DNA from: CAVIQK01 sp964613035
GTDB lineage: Bacteria > Bacillota > Clostridia > Christensenellales > DTU072
Assembly: GCA_964613035.1 (NCBI GenBank)
Contig: CAZTFQ010000002.1
Coordinates: 1 to 64,000 of the forward strand
Length of the DNA: 64,000 bases
Direction of reading: 5' to 3'
The position numbers and the translations under genes are program-made. Position 1 is the stretch's first letter, and every line of letters begins with the position of its first letter. Positions 1 to 10,026 of the stretch are shown one piece after another. The notes beneath the pieces were generated by a model. It was given only the letters and a program-made list of their open reading frames with translations, was not told the origin of the DNA and ran no database searches.

Positions 1-126
1 CCTCTTCTTATATCTCCGATAACTTCTATATGGTTTCTTCCTCCGACGGTATGGTTATGTATACGAGAAAAACGTGAAAAATTAAATTAAATAGGTCTAC
101 AGAAACAATGTCTTAGGAGAAATATA

Positions 127-516
127 ATGAAAAAAGATCCTCAGAAAAACCAAATTCAAGTCGGCATTACTATTAACTTCAAGAGAGATGAAAAAGGACG
201 GATAATTCCCGGTAGCGAAACGAACGTGCCTATATATGAAGAAATGACTCCGGAATTGCAAAAAAGATACGACGAAACGATAAATAATTTCGCAAAAGCA
301 TTAACCTACCAAATTATCGAATATCAGCGGAACGGAGGCGATTTATCCAAACTCGGAACGCCCGAAGGCGACGAAGAATATAACAAATATCGACAAAAGC
401 AACAAGAAGAACGTACGCGAAAAAAGGAACTTGCCCGATTAAAAAGAAAAATGACGGAAAAGGACCTGGAAGAATTTTTACAATGGAAAGAAAACAAGGA
501 CAAAAAAACAACTTAA
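127..516 (+). CDS. Hypothetical small charged protein
   Basis: This 129-residue protein is not one I recognise. The ATG follows an AGGAGA ribosome binding site by a few bases, which supports the start. The sequence is very hydrophilic. The C-terminal third (about residues 85-129) is rich in Lys, Arg and Glu and probably forms one long charged helix, and there is no signal peptide or membrane segment. A good terminator lies about 60 bases downstream, so it is probably monocistronic or the last gene of a unit starting left of the window. Function unknown. Confidence 0.7.
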   Translation: MKKDPQKNQIQVGITINFKRDEKGRIIPGSETNVPIYEEMTPELQKRYDETINNFAKALTYQIIEYQRNGGDLSKLGTPEGDEEYNKYRQKQQEERTRKKELARLKRKMTEKDLEEFLQWKENKDKKTT

Positions 517-572
517 TCATACTACACGAACAGTGCTGTCGCACAGTTCGCTCCGCTAGAAGCCTGACAAAG

Positions 573-606
573 AAAAGACAACCGAATATATCGGTTGTCT
601 TTTCTT
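573..606 (+). terminator. Intrinsic terminator
   Basis: A perfect 12-bp stem (574-585 with 591-602, loop of 5) runs into TTTCTTT. It sits between the hypothetical gene on the plus strand and the 3' end of tRNA-Ile on the minus strand, so it may serve both directions. Confidence 0.75.
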
Positions 607-683
607 TGGTAGGATTGAGTGGACTCGAACCACCGACCCCCACCTTATCAGGGTGGTGCTCTAACCTGCTGAGCTACAATCCT
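607..683 (-). tRNA. tRNA-Ile (GAT anticodon)
   Basis: Read on the minus strand this is a complete cloverleaf of 77 bases with anticodon GAT, a TTCGA T-loop and a genomically encoded CCA end. It is followed at once by tRNA-Ala on the same strand. This Ile-Ala pair often lies in the rRNA spacer, but no rRNA is visible here. Confidence 0.95.
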
Positions 684-706
684 ATATCGGCTATCCTTAC
701 TTCGTT

Positions 707-782
707 TGGTGGAGGTAATCGGGTTCGAACCGGTGACCTCCTACGTGCAAGGCAGGCGCTCTACCAACTGAGCTATACCCCC
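707..782 (-). tRNA. tRNA-Ala (TGC anticodon)
   Basis: Minus-strand cloverleaf of 76 bases: acceptor GGGGGTA pairing with TACCTCC, anticodon TGC, T-loop GTTCGAA, encoded CCA. It lies 23 bases upstream of tRNA-Ile and is probably co-transcribed with it. Confidence 0.95.
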
Positions 783-849
783 ATACGGAAGTTTGATAGC
801 GTGACTATATTACCACCTAAAAACCGTCTTGTCAATAAAATTAGAATAC

Positions 850-1806
850 TTATAGCAATTTTTTCTTTCTTAAAATCAATGCTATTATTCCCGACAACAG
901 CCCCGAGATACCGCACACCAACCAGAACCCCAGCGCGTTGCCTTCTCCGGGGACCCAGGTGTTCATTCCCCATATGCCGGAAATAAGCATAGGGATATTG
1001 ACAATGAGGGTAAGAGACGTGAGCACTTTCATGATACTGTTGACGTTGTTGGAAATGATGGATCCCCAGGTGTCCATGGTGCTATTGATAATCTCTCTGT
1101 AAATATTACACATCTCGAGAGCCTGACGGTTTTCGATAGTGACGTCGTCGAGGAGCTCGTCGTCTTCTTCGTACTTCTTAATAAGGGACGTTTTGCTGAG
1201 TTTTTCCAGTACGTAATTATTGGATCTTAGCGACGTAGAGAAGTAGACGATGGATTTTTCCAATTCCAACATCTGAATGAGACCTTTGTTTTTAGTGGTC
1301 TTCTCGAGGACGTCCTGTATTCTCTGACTGGCTTTATATATCTGACGCAGATAAGCGATATATTTAGTATGCGTGAAATATAAAAGTTGATACAGGCTGC
1401 GAGTCTTTTTTGCGGTAGAGAAACCTTTCATTCTGCCGTTGATGACGCCCTGCACCATAGCCGTTTCCTTGAGGCAAACGGACACGATGACGCCCTTAGC
1501 TATGACGAATGCGAAAGGAATTGTGTCGTAGGTATAATAGGAATCGTCTTCTTCTATAACGGGGATATCGAATACGGTCAAAACGTTGCCGTCTTCCTCG
1601 TCGATACGAGCTTTTTCTTCCTCGTCCAAGGCGACTTTTAAAAAGTCTTCCGACACGCCCGTGACTCTGGCGACCAGTTCTATTTCTCTATCGGTGGGAT
1701 TGGTCAAATGGACCCATTTGTTATCCAGATTGACTCCGCCCGAAAAGCCCTCTTCGCACTCGTAAGTGCCCATGGTCTTGGGGTCGGTGTAAAAAACTTG
1801 TATCAT
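850..1806 (-). CDS. corA: CorA family divalent metal transporter
   Basis: A 318-residue CorA-type Mg2+ (or Co2+/Ni2+) channel. The family signature GMN is present as GIWGMN near residue 279, in the loop between two C-terminal membrane helices (about 258-280 and 292-312). A long soluble alpha/beta and coiled N-terminal part forms the cytoplasmic funnel. Length is normal for the family. The start follows AAAGGAG at about 7 bases. The variant loop after GMN (TWVPGEGN) is typical of low-GC Gram-positive CorA proteins. It stands alone, after the terminator of the upstream membrane-protein gene. Confidence 0.93.
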   Translation of the reverse strand: MIQVFYTDPKTMGTYECEEGFSGGVNLDNKWVHLTNPTDREIELVARVTGVSEDFLKVALDEEEKARIDEEDGNVLTVFDIPVIEEDDSYYTYDTIPFAFVIAKGVIVSVCLKETAMVQGVINGRMKGFSTAKKTRSLYQLLYFTHTKYIAYLRQIYKASQRIQDVLEKTTKNKGLIQMLELEKSIVYFSTSLRSNNYVLEKLSKTSLIKKYEEDDELLDDVTIENRQALEMCNIYREIINSTMDTWGSIISNNVNSIMKVLTSLTLIVNIPMLISGIWGMNTWVPGEGNALGFWLVCGISGLLSGIIALILRKKKLL

Positions 1807-1823
1807 ATTATATGCTCCTTTCT

Positions 1824-1853
1824 CAAAATAAAAGTGCGATCTCGTCGCACTTT
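1824..1853 (-). terminator. Intrinsic terminator for the membrane protein at 2022-3254
   Basis: Stem AAAGTGCGA/TCGCACTTT (1831-1839 with 1845-1853) followed, on the minus strand, by TTTTATTTTG. It separates the upstream gene from corA. The 165 bases between it and the upstream stop codon hold no gene that I can see and presumably contain the corA promoter. Confidence 0.7.
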
Positions 1854-2021
1854 ATCAATCGTCGAAAGGCTTCCGCAGGAGCTATACCGCTCCGCGGTCC
1901 CGATATTCGGATAAAATGCGACTGTAATTGCTCTGCTTACTTCGAGGTTCCGTTTCCATTCTTTCTTTTATTATCTTAATTTAGCCCTGTTTTTTCGTCG
2001 AACGATTTGTCGATCTTACGA

Positions 2022-3254
2022 TTATACGCCGTAATACAGGTCGTACAACTTGAAGAGACACTCGTCCAATACCGCCACGTCCTTCGGGTCGGGGTAGTCG
2101 CCGCTGCTCTTGGCTTCTTTTATCATATTCGCCATCGCAAGCAGAACTTCTTTCGGCACGCTCATATCGGCTACCGCCGCGTCGACCTGCTCTTTAAGTC
2201 CCTGCAATTTGCTCTCGGACTCTTCTTTACTCGGTCTCTCGGGCTCGTCCTTAAGAGACTCGGGAAGGTGAGAATAATCTTCGTCTTCGAAGAGTCCCGC
2301 CGCAGTAGGAAGGGGGATGTTTTCCACTTCGTCTTCCGACAACACCACGTCGCTCACGTCCAGAGGATCGGAGTGGACGTTGTCGAGCTCGGGCAATGCC
2401 GTCGCGACGTCGTCTTCGGGGTAGACTTCCTGCACTCTGGGGGTGGTGACTATCTCGATGAGCTCGTTTTGCTCTATCTTGGAATTGATGATTTTTTGAA
2501 CTTCGTCGTCGAGGAGATCTATCTTCTCGTCTTCTTTCGCGAGAGAGTCGGATTCCTCTTCTTCGGGCTCTTTGAATATGACCGTTTTCTCGTCCAACAG
2601 ATCCAAAAACTCTCCGTAAGCGCGGAGCATCTTGGAAGCGTGACTCTTATAAATCGCGCCCAGCACGAAGTAAAGCGCAATCGTCACGATTATCGGAAAG
2701 ACGATAACGGATATAATATCGAAAAGCAGATAGACGATAGTGCCCGCGCTCATAACGTCCAGCACGCCTTCCGCTCTCGAAACACAGCTGCCCGCATACG
2801 CGCCCGCAAGCACGACGATAGCGGCTATGACCGAAAAGAGAACTTTTCCGAAAGCGTTTTTCGAAAAGCTCTTTTTGTCGCCGAGAGTCTTGTCTGCCGA
2901 CATATAATCGGAGGGGTAATAACTGCCGCCTGCTTCCAAAAAACTTCCCCACCCGGAAGACACCTCGGAGGGCATATCCTGAATGTAGGGATTGAGCATC
3001 GAAACGTTGTCTCCGTCTATGACGTCCAACCCGGATATCACCAAAGACGCGTCCTTAAACTTACGAGTCAACTTACGAGCCTTAGAAGCAAGAGAGCACA
3101 GTGCCGCCACGATGAAGACCAACAGAACCAGCGCGGAAGCAGCCGCAGCCAGCCCGATGAATCTAAGTCCCACCGTATTGAAACCTATACTGTCGCACAG
3201 TCCTTTTATTGCGTCGGCGATAATCGTTGCGATATCTTCCATTGCTAAAATCAT
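2022..3254 (-). CDS. Membrane protein of unknown function, acidic C-terminal tail
   Basis: A 410-residue protein I do not recognise. I place the start at the ATG at 3254, because GGGAG lies 6 bases before it; an in-frame TTG at 3275 has no site. One membrane helix lies near residues 33-55 and two more near 135-160 and 175-205. About residue 225 onward is a long soluble tail rich in Glu and Asp (low complexity in places), ending in a short predicted helical domain. It is separated from addA by about 100 bases and has its own terminator, so it is probably monocistronic. Confidence 0.8.
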   Translation of the reverse strand: MILAMEDIATIIADAIKGLCDSIGFNTVGLRFIGLAAAASALVLLVFIVAALCSLASKARKLTRKFKDASLVISGLDVIDGDNVSMLNPYIQDMPSEVSSGWGSFLEAGGSYYPSDYMSADKTLGDKKSFSKNAFGKVLFSVIAAIVVLAGAYAGSCVSRAEGVLDVMSAGTIVYLLFDIISVIVFPIIVTIALYFVLGAIYKSHASKMLRAYGEFLDLLDEKTVIFKEPEEEESDSLAKEDEKIDLLDDEVQKIINSKIEQNELIEIVTTPRVQEVYPEDDVATALPELDNVHSDPLDVSDVVLSEDEVENIPLPTAAGLFEDEDYSHLPESLKDEPERPSKEESESKLQGLKEQVDAAVADMSVPKEVLLAMANMIKEAKSSGDYPDPKDVAVLDECLFKLYDLYYGV

Positions 3255-3372
3255 ATCATTCTCCCGTAGATACAATGTCTATACTAGTACATTATATCAT
3301 AAAATCACTATATTGCAAGAGTTTTTTTCTCAGGGGGCGTTTTTAGACGCGTCTTAGAGCAACCTCGCCGCG

Positions 3373-6300
3373 TTAATCGAGAGGCATTTCCACCGCTTCC
3401 GCCGTGCGTATCAGAACCAAAACGGCTCGTCCGACTTTTTTACGGAGCAACTTTTCCACCGCTATGCGATATACTTTAAGCTGCTTAAGATACTTTTTCG
3501 CAACGACGGACGACGGCAAAGAAGTGTATTTATAATCGACCAAAACGGCTTCTTCTCCTATCCCGACGAGGTCTATTACGCCCTGCACGAGTACTTTGTC
3601 GTCGATATGCGCGCCGTCGACGACGTCCGATGCCGGCACGTACAACATAAAGGGAGCTTCTCTTCTCACTTCCATATTGCGAAGTTTGTCGAAAATCTCC
3701 AATTTAAGCACCGACGAAACGAGTCCGCAGTCGACCGCTTCCGCTTCTTCCGAAGTCAGCTCTCCTGTCGTAACCAATCGCAAAACGACTTCCTCCACGT
3801 CTCCTTTTTCCGTCCTGAACAAGTCGACGTTTTCTAAAATTTTATGATAGACGGTACCGATTTCCGCAGAAAAAGCAGTCGCGTTTTCCTCGTCATCCGT
3901 ACGATAAATCGCGGGAGAAATTTCTTGCGAATTAAGCTCGGATACTGAATATTTGACGGGGAAAGTCGTGGCTTCCGCATAAGAATACTTAGTCTCGAGA
4001 GAAGAAAAATCGAAGTTCTCCTCCGTAGCTACGGGCGGTTTTTTTTCTTTCTCCGTCTCGTCCGGGGAGACTTTTTCTTTATAAAAAGCCAAAGAGGGAT
4101 TCCTTCTTAAAGAGTACTCGAAAAAGTCATAGAAACTGTCCGCCTCGTCGGCGAAAAGAAGTCTCTTCTCCGTTTTGTTTTCGGTAGCGGTTAAGAAGAG
4201 ATGATTTTTTGCCCTGGTCGTGGCGACGTATAACAGTCTCAACCTCTCTTCTTTTTCTTTTTCCTTGGCGCGGAGCTTGAATATCCGAGTAAAAGCCGTA
4301 TCCGCGACCAGCTTCTCTCTGTCGTTATAATATCTCAGACTTATTCCCAGCTCGCGATCGAGATACACGTCTTTTGCCCCGGACCGTCCTTTGGAAAAAG
4401 AAGAATTGAAATACGGCAAAAACACCACCGGGAACTCCAGCCCCTTGGACTTATGCACGGTCATCACGTTGACCGCGTCCTCGCCGCCGGACGGCGCGTC
4501 GAGAGAAATTTTCCCGCCCTCGTCGACATATCTGAGAAACCCCGAAAGCGTATCCGCGACCTGTAGCGACGAAAGCTTATCGACGAAAGCGTTGTGGAGA
4601 GATATCCTTTCTTCCGAGTCGGCGCCCGACAGAATATAAGCGTCTATCCCGAGGTCCTCGGTCACACTCTCGACCAGCTCTTTCACCCCGACGGTAGCGG
4701 AAAGCAATCTGTGTCGCCTTACCGTCTTTAAAAATTCTTCCGTCTTATTTTTTAACGTTTGGTCTCCCTTATATTCGAGAACGGTTTCCCAAAAGTACGT
4801 TTTTTCTTCAGCGGAGCGTATGTCGAACAAGTCCTTCTCCGTGAAAGAAAACAGCGGAGACAACATAACTCTTATTAGATTTTCATCGTCGTGAAGGTTA
4901 TAAAGAAGCCTCAAATAGGAATATATCAATTCTCTGTCGGCGGGATAATTGTCTCCGCCGTCGCCGTATTTATATGCAGGTATGCCGTAATCTTTAATCA
5001 GCGCGGTTATCTTGTCCGCGGACGCGTTGCGGTCGGTGAGCACGGCTATGTCCGAGTATCTCAGCGGTCTGTAAGCGTCCCGAGACGCGTCGTAAAAATC
5101 TTTACCGACCATGGACAGAATTTTTTTCGCAACGAAAATTCCTTCCGAATCCGTCCCGTCGCAGTTGAAATTTTCGTCTCGAGACAAGTCGTAAATTTCA
5201 TCCTCGGGAGGAAGAGATTCCGAGCCGTGTTTTTCAAAGGTATACACCGCCACGGCGGGCTCTTCCGACGACTCGGGATATTTCCCGTTACCCGCGACAA
5301 GACGCGCTTCGCTTCTGTAGTCTATACCGCCGAAGTCTTCCGTCATCAGCGGATCGAACAGCTTGTTGACGAAATCGAGCACTCTCCCGTCGCTGCGGAA
5401 ATTATGATTGAATCGGATCGTTTTTCCGTCGGAGCCGACCTTGTAACGATTATATCTCGACACGAATATTTCGGGGTCTGCCAGTCTGAAGCGATATATG
5501 CTCTGTTTGACGTCGCCCACGACGAAAATTCGAGCCTTTTTTCCTATCGTCTCCAGAAGTCTCTCCTGAATGCGGCTGGTGTCCTGATACTCGTCCAAAA
5601 ACACGAGGTCGTAGGAGTTTTCTATTTCCTCTCTCGGTCCGTCGAGGTCGAGAATTTTTACCGCGTAGCGCTCGAGGTCGGCAAAGTCCAATTTGGAATC
5701 GGCGCGCTTTTTCTCCGCATACAGTCTCTCGGTCTCTTTCACCATATCGAACAAAACGGACGCGTATCGCGAAGATTCTTCGGCGCGGAGCTTTTCTTCT
5801 TCGTATTCGCCTATCGTATCGCGGACGACGGTCAACAGATCCGAGCAAGCGGAATGAAAACTTCTGACGGATTCTTTCAACGTCTCTCCCTCGGGAGAAT
5901 GGCTCTTGGCGGAAGTCATCTGACCGATATCGGTCGCCGTTACTTCTCGGGCGGCGGTTTCGAGAGTATCCGCTCTCATCAAAGCGTACAGCGCGACTCT
6001 CTCGACGGTAACGATCTCCAGCAGTTTTTGCGCGAGGGAGTCTTCGCATCTCTCACACTCTACTACCAGCTCGTCCGCTATCGGATAAAGTCTCGCGGCT
6101 CTTTTTCTTATATAATTCAAGAGGGCTTTTGAAGCGGCTCTCTCTTCGAAGGGCTTAGTTCGGTCCTCTTCCGTCGTCTCGACGAAAGCCTCCGGGTCGG
6201 GAAGAGAAGTAAAATAATTCCTGACTTCCTTAATCATTGTCTTAAGGCGACGCGATCCTCTATCCCTGCCGTAATATCTCCAGACGAGGGCTTTTTCTTC

Positions 6301-6747
6301 TTCCGTCCCGTGCTTGACCTTGGCGTCCAAAACTTCCGCCACGCTCTCGTCAAGCATCGCCTCGGCGTCGCTTTCTTCTGCAATCTCCGAAGACGCCTCT
6401 CCGCCTATTTCGTTATAATAACGCTTATACAGATTAAAACAAAACGTATGAATCGTGGATATGTCGGCGAACTCGAGATAATCTAGCTGTTTTTTATAAT
6501 GAGAGACGTTGTCGTCGGACGTTCTGATAGCCGCGGTCAACGCGTCGCGGAGCTTTTCTTTAAGCTCTGCGGCGGTGAGATTGGTAAAAGTCATCACGAC
6601 TATACGGCGCAGGTCCCCGCCGTTTTTTATAATGCCGACGAGCTTCTCTATCAATACGGTCGTCTTTCCGCTGCCTGCGGACGCGGACACGATGAGATTG
6701 GATTTTTCTTCTATGGCTTGTCGCTGATCGTCGGTAAACTTAACCAT
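3373..6747 (-). CDS. addA: AddA: helicase/nuclease subunit of AddAB
   Basis: A 1124-residue UvrD-type helicase-nuclease, the AddA half of the AddAB recombination enzyme that resects double-strand ends to Chi. Walker A is SASAGSGKTT at residues 21-30; Walker B shows as LVFLDEYQDTS near residue 400; helicase motif VMTVHKSKGLEFPVVFLP lies in the second half. The C-terminal RecB-like nuclease has the DYK core (VLVDYKYT). The start overlaps the end of addB by 8 bases, so the two are translationally coupled. AddAB replaces RecBCD in most Firmicutes. The length is close to the family norm. Confidence 0.97.
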   Translation of the reverse strand: MVKFTDDQRQAIEEKSNLIVSASAGSGKTTVLIEKLVGIIKNGGDLRRIVVMTFTNLTAAELKEKLRDALTAAIRTSDDNVSHYKKQLDYLEFADISTIHTFCFNLYKRYYNEIGGEASSEIAEESDAEAMLDESVAEVLDAKVKHGTEEEKALVWRYYGRDRGSRRLKTMIKEVRNYFTSLPDPEAFVETTEEDRTKPFEERAASKALLNYIRKRAARLYPIADELVVECERCEDSLAQKLLEIVTVERVALYALMRADTLETAAREVTATDIGQMTSAKSHSPEGETLKESVRSFHSACSDLLTVVRDTIGEYEEEKLRAEESSRYASVLFDMVKETERLYAEKKRADSKLDFADLERYAVKILDLDGPREEIENSYDLVFLDEYQDTSRIQERLLETIGKKARIFVVGDVKQSIYRFRLADPEIFVSRYNRYKVGSDGKTIRFNHNFRSDGRVLDFVNKLFDPLMTEDFGGIDYRSEARLVAGNGKYPESSEEPAVAVYTFEKHGSESLPPEDEIYDLSRDENFNCDGTDSEGIFVAKKILSMVGKDFYDASRDAYRPLRYSDIAVLTDRNASADKITALIKDYGIPAYKYGDGGDNYPADRELIYSYLRLLYNLHDDENLIRVMLSPLFSFTEKDLFDIRSAEEKTYFWETVLEYKGDQTLKNKTEEFLKTVRRHRLLSATVGVKELVESVTEDLGIDAYILSGADSEERISLHNAFVDKLSSLQVADTLSGFLRYVDEGGKISLDAPSGGEDAVNVMTVHKSKGLEFPVVFLPYFNSSFSKGRSGAKDVYLDRELGISLRYYNDREKLVADTAFTRIFKLRAKEKEKEERLRLLYVATTRAKNHLFLTATENKTEKRLLFADEADSFYDFFEYSLRRNPSLAFYKEKVSPDETEKEKKPPVATEENFDFSSLETKYSYAEATTFPVKYSVSELNSQEISPAIYRTDDEENATAFSAEIGTVYHKILENVDLFRTEKGDVEEVVLRLVTTGELTSEEAEAVDCGLVSSVLKLEIFDKLRNMEVRREAPFMLYVPASDVVDGAHIDDKVLVQGVIDLVGIGEEAVLVDYKYTSLPSSVVAKKYLKQLKVYRIAVEKLLRKKVGRAVLVLIRTAEAVEMPLD

Positions 6748-9700
6748 TTTCTCCGCTCCTTACGAATCCGCCGTTTTCCAGCTTTTTACCGGCGATTTTT
6801 CTGACGAGTTTTTCTTCGCACAACAATGAATACGGACAATAGTCGCACGCTTTGTCCGCGGGTCGCTTGGCTATATATCCGTCGCCGAAAGCTTTCACCG
6901 CGCTCTTAACCATCTCCTCCGCGTAAGTCGCGGCGTATCCGAAATCCTCCGCCTTGAAATCGGAGTTTTTCGTTGCGTACCATAGGTTCTTTTTCGCGGA
7001 ATATCTTAAAGTCGTCGGCAACGCTCCCGAGACGACTTTGCCGTCTTCACCCGAAACTCTGTCGTCAAGCTCTTTCAATATGTTTTCGTCGGCGGTGAGC
7101 TTACCTATATACTTGAGTCCCGACTTGTCTTCTTCTCCGTAATCCTCGTTGATCGGGACGTAAAACGCGCCCGTAGGGACGTAGCCCTTCTTGATGAAAG
7201 GCAACAGATAGAGGTATAACTGCAAATTAAGTCCGTAATAGAGCCCGGACGTCGCTTCCTTGCCGTCGGCTTTTCCCGTTTTATAATCGATGACGAAAAA
7301 CTTGTCGCCGAAGAAGTCCGCTCTGTCTATCTTGCCGCGCAAGACGACTTTGGAGTCGCCGACGGGTTCTTCCAACCCGAATCCGTACTCGACGTATCGC
7401 GGTCGATAGGAGCTGTGACGTATGGCTTCGACCAATCGGAGAATGTTGGAACGAGCTTCTCTCTTCATATTGTCGCGCACCGCATCTCCGTCCTCGCCTC
7501 TGAGATAGTCATACTCCGGTCGGGACAACACCTCTGCCGACGCGGCGTCGGCGATTTTAACCGCTTCCGAGTCGTCGAGAGAGTCGATTCTGCCCATAGT
7601 CGCACGGAAAAATCTCTCCAATATCGCGTGGAGAATATTCCCCGTTTCTATTCCGTCCGCCTCTCCTTCCGCGCGGCGCTTCGCCTTGAGCCCGTACTCC
7701 AAGAAGTGCCTGTACGGACACAGAAAAAATCTTTCCACTTCCGTCACGCCCGTATAATAGACGCCGTCCTTGTCTCTGAACAAGGGCTCTCCGAGGCTCT
7801 CGGGAGACTTCTTGTATTCTCTTCCGAAATCGACGCCTCTGTTTTCGAGATATTCTCTTAAACGATTATAAAAATTTTCTTCTTCCGCCGTAAGCGCGGC
7901 GCTCTTGTGCTTGAGCACCTCGTATCGAGCATTGGCGACGCTCCCCAGAGTAGCCGTCAATCCTTCCGAGGAAAATTTCTCGGACAATCTTTTAGGAGAA
8001 CCGACCCTCAGAATGAACGCCAGCTGGTTAAAAAACTCTCCCGGAATCTGTTGTTTGCCGTCCAGAGAATATTCGGAATACGACACGTATACTTTATCCG
8101 TAGCCATGGTGAGGAGTTCTGCAAGCGCCCCCTTGTTCTCCCTTAACGTTTCCATCGGAGTAGGATATATCGTCAGAGCGTTTTTCTCGAAAGTCGACAC
8201 GTCTCTCTCCGGAAGAATGGCGTGATACGCGACCCCCGCGGGCATTTTACCATCCGTGGCGCCGACTATGAAAATCACCTTTTTATCGAAAAATCTGCTT
8301 TCCTCGTCCGCCCCGACGAAAACCGCGTCGACGACGTTGGGAATAAGCGAAACTTCGACGGACTCAACGGCGCCTTTTAACATATCGGACAACTCCTTGA
8401 CGTTAAGACGTCTGCCGTCGTCCAGTCTGACGAACTCGTCCAGTTCCGCATTCAGCAATTCCTCGGCGCGAGAATTGATTTCGTACAGTCTCTCGTCCGC
8501 AATTCCGTCCTCTCCGAACAGTCTCTCGACGGCGTCTCCGTCCAGCTTGTCGATCAGTCGTCTGATTATCTCTACGCCTTCCGTCGCGGTGAAACGGTCC
8601 GGGAAAGATTCATAGTAAGAGAATATCTTTTTGACGGTAGCCTCTATTTCTTCCCCGTACACGGAATAATCCGTCGCAGCTATTCTTCCGTAATTGATAT
8701 TATGAGCCGAAAGTATATCGTTAAGGTTCTCGATATCTTCATACGGGATACCCAAAAGCGGATTTGACGCGAAGTCAAACAATCGTCTGCGTTCCGTCCC
8801 GGAAGTCTCTAGAGCAAGATAACTCTCCAGCAATCCCGACAAAAGAGTTTCTCTCAAAGGATATTTTCTGTCAATGAACAGAGGTATGTCGAGTCGGTGA
8901 AAAACTCCGTCCACGACGTCTCTATACGAGTCGTCGCGAGTGACGACCGCTATATCTCTGTATCTGTAGCCCTGGGCGATCAGCCTTTTGATTTCCAATC
9001 CCGCGGCTCTGATTTCCGAATGCGGAGCGATCTCTTTGAAGAGCTCTATCCGACCGTTGTCGACGACGTGCTTACGACTATAAGAAAAAATCGTTTCGTA
9101 GACGACGTCGATAGGATAGGGGAGCTTTTTTTCTATTCTCTCCACCGTGCCGCCGCCCGCGGTGCGGAGAAGTCTTTTTATCGTGTCGGAAGAAAAGAGC
9201 TCGTTATTATCCCCGCCGCTACCGCCGTTTAGCGCGACCGTAACGGACGCGGCGTGCGCCGCCAGCGCGGATATGAGACGATACTCGTTACCTCTGAAAT
9301 TGTTGAATCCAATGACGTAAAAATGAGTACGCTTGATTTCCTCGTCGTAGGGGACGAGTTTTTCGTAAGCGGCAAGACGCGTCAGCGTATCGTCGGCAAG
9401 CGTTTTCAGAGCCTCTTCGTAGTCGGCGTAAATAAGAGCTATGTCGTGATACTTGCGTCTCATTGCATCCGACTCGTCCGAGAAGGCTCTCTCGAGGTCC
9501 TCGGGGGATATTCCGCTGGTACGCATCGACGCGATGACGGCATAGACGTCTTTTGCAAGGCTCCTTTTGTTGCCGTCGGTCGTAAAGAAGAGCAGATCGT
9601 CTTTTCTTCTGATGATAATGTTGGTCGTGAGTACAATGGCGCCTTCTTTCGTCAGGCACTTGCGCACGCTTCTGCCGAGTTTTTTTATTGCCAGTCGCGT

Positions 9701-9892
9701 AAACGATACTACGTCTATGTTAAAAGCCCCCGGTATATCCAAGAGGTCGAAAATTTCTTTTTCCACGGACATTGCAAAACGATCGGGGACTATAACGACG
9801 TGTTTGCCCTCGTATAAATCGTTGTCCCGCATGGTAAGAATGGTTTTTTCCGCGGCGTAATTGCCCGTATTGCCGTCGAAGATTTTTAACAT
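6740..9892 (-). CDS. addB: AddB: nuclease/scaffold subunit of AddAB
   Basis: A 1050-residue AddB partner of AddA. The N-terminus keeps only a relic of Walker A (GNTGNYAAEKT at about residues 8-18), so its ATPase is probably weak or absent. The C-terminal nuclease has GKIDRADF and FVIDYKTGK. The iron-sulfur cluster cysteines are visible: one in FLCPYRHF and three in CDYCPYSLLC. There is no usable ribosome binding site before the ATG, but a TATAAT box ends 7 bases upstream, so the message appears to be leaderless. addA follows with an 8-base overlap. Confidence 0.95.
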   Translation of the reverse strand: MLKIFDGNTGNYAAEKTILTMRDNDLYEGKHVVIVPDRFAMSVEKEIFDLLDIPGAFNIDVVSFTRLAIKKLGRSVRKCLTKEGAIVLTTNIIIRRKDDLLFFTTDGNKRSLAKDVYAVIASMRTSGISPEDLERAFSDESDAMRRKYHDIALIYADYEEALKTLADDTLTRLAAYEKLVPYDEEIKRTHFYVIGFNNFRGNEYRLISALAAHAASVTVALNGGSGGDNNELFSSDTIKRLLRTAGGGTVERIEKKLPYPIDVVYETIFSYSRKHVVDNGRIELFKEIAPHSEIRAAGLEIKRLIAQGYRYRDIAVVTRDDSYRDVVDGVFHRLDIPLFIDRKYPLRETLLSGLLESYLALETSGTERRRLFDFASNPLLGIPYEDIENLNDILSAHNINYGRIAATDYSVYGEEIEATVKKIFSYYESFPDRFTATEGVEIIRRLIDKLDGDAVERLFGEDGIADERLYEINSRAEELLNAELDEFVRLDDGRRLNVKELSDMLKGAVESVEVSLIPNVVDAVFVGADEESRFFDKKVIFIVGATDGKMPAGVAYHAILPERDVSTFEKNALTIYPTPMETLRENKGALAELLTMATDKVYVSYSEYSLDGKQQIPGEFFNQLAFILRVGSPKRLSEKFSSEGLTATLGSVANARYEVLKHKSAALTAEEENFYNRLREYLENRGVDFGREYKKSPESLGEPLFRDKDGVYYTGVTEVERFFLCPYRHFLEYGLKAKRRAEGEADGIETGNILHAILERFFRATMGRIDSLDDSEAVKIADAASAEVLSRPEYDYLRGEDGDAVRDNMKREARSNILRLVEAIRHSSYRPRYVEYGFGLEEPVGDSKVVLRGKIDRADFFGDKFFVIDYKTGKADGKEATSGLYYGLNLQLYLYLLPFIKKGYVPTGAFYVPINEDYGEEDKSGLKYIGKLTADENILKELDDRVSGEDGKVVSGALPTTLRYSAKKNLWYATKNSDFKAEDFGYAATYAEEMVKSAVKAFGDGYIAKRPADKACDYCPYSLLCEEKLVRKIAGKKLENGGFVRSGENG

Positions 9893-9898
9893 GCCCCT

Positions 9899-9927
9899 AT
9901 TATAACACGCCTCAACGACTTTTTGAA
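9899..9927 (-). promoter_or_regulatory. addBA promoter (leaderless)
   Basis: On the minus strand, TTCAAA (9927-9922), a 17-base spacer and TATAAT (9904-9899). Six bases separate the -10 box from the addB ATG, so transcription should start at or beside the start codon. Confidence 0.6.
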
Positions 9928-9989
9928 GAGTTATTGAGACAAGGATTGTAAAAACTTTATCCCCGACGAGGCTATGGCTCGCAAATCGT

Positions 9990-10017
9990 TTGACTTAGAA
10001 GAAAAAAATGCTATAAT
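9990..10017 (+). promoter_or_regulatory. Promoter of lipoprotein 10027-10899 (leaderless)
   Basis: TTGACT (9990-9995), a 16-base spacer and TATAAT (10012-10017). The ATG is 9 bases after the -10 box and no Shine-Dalgarno sequence fits between them. Confidence 0.65.
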
Positions 10018-10026
10018 CGTTATATT

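Noticed and set aside
607..782. Part of an rRNA operon (tRNA-Ile and tRNA-Ala pair)
   Set aside because: No 16S or 23S sequence is present on either side; corA and a small protein gene flank the pair.
2007..3248. Open frame of 413 codons on the plus strand
   Set aside because: It is antisense to the membrane protein at 2022-3254, which has a ribosome binding site, membrane helices and a terminator. The composition of the plus-strand frame (many His, Arg, Val) is typical of a shadow frame.
4891..6132. Open frame of 413 codons on the plus strand inside addA
   Set aside because: addA is certain from its motifs. The opposite frame is open only because of the skewed codon use.
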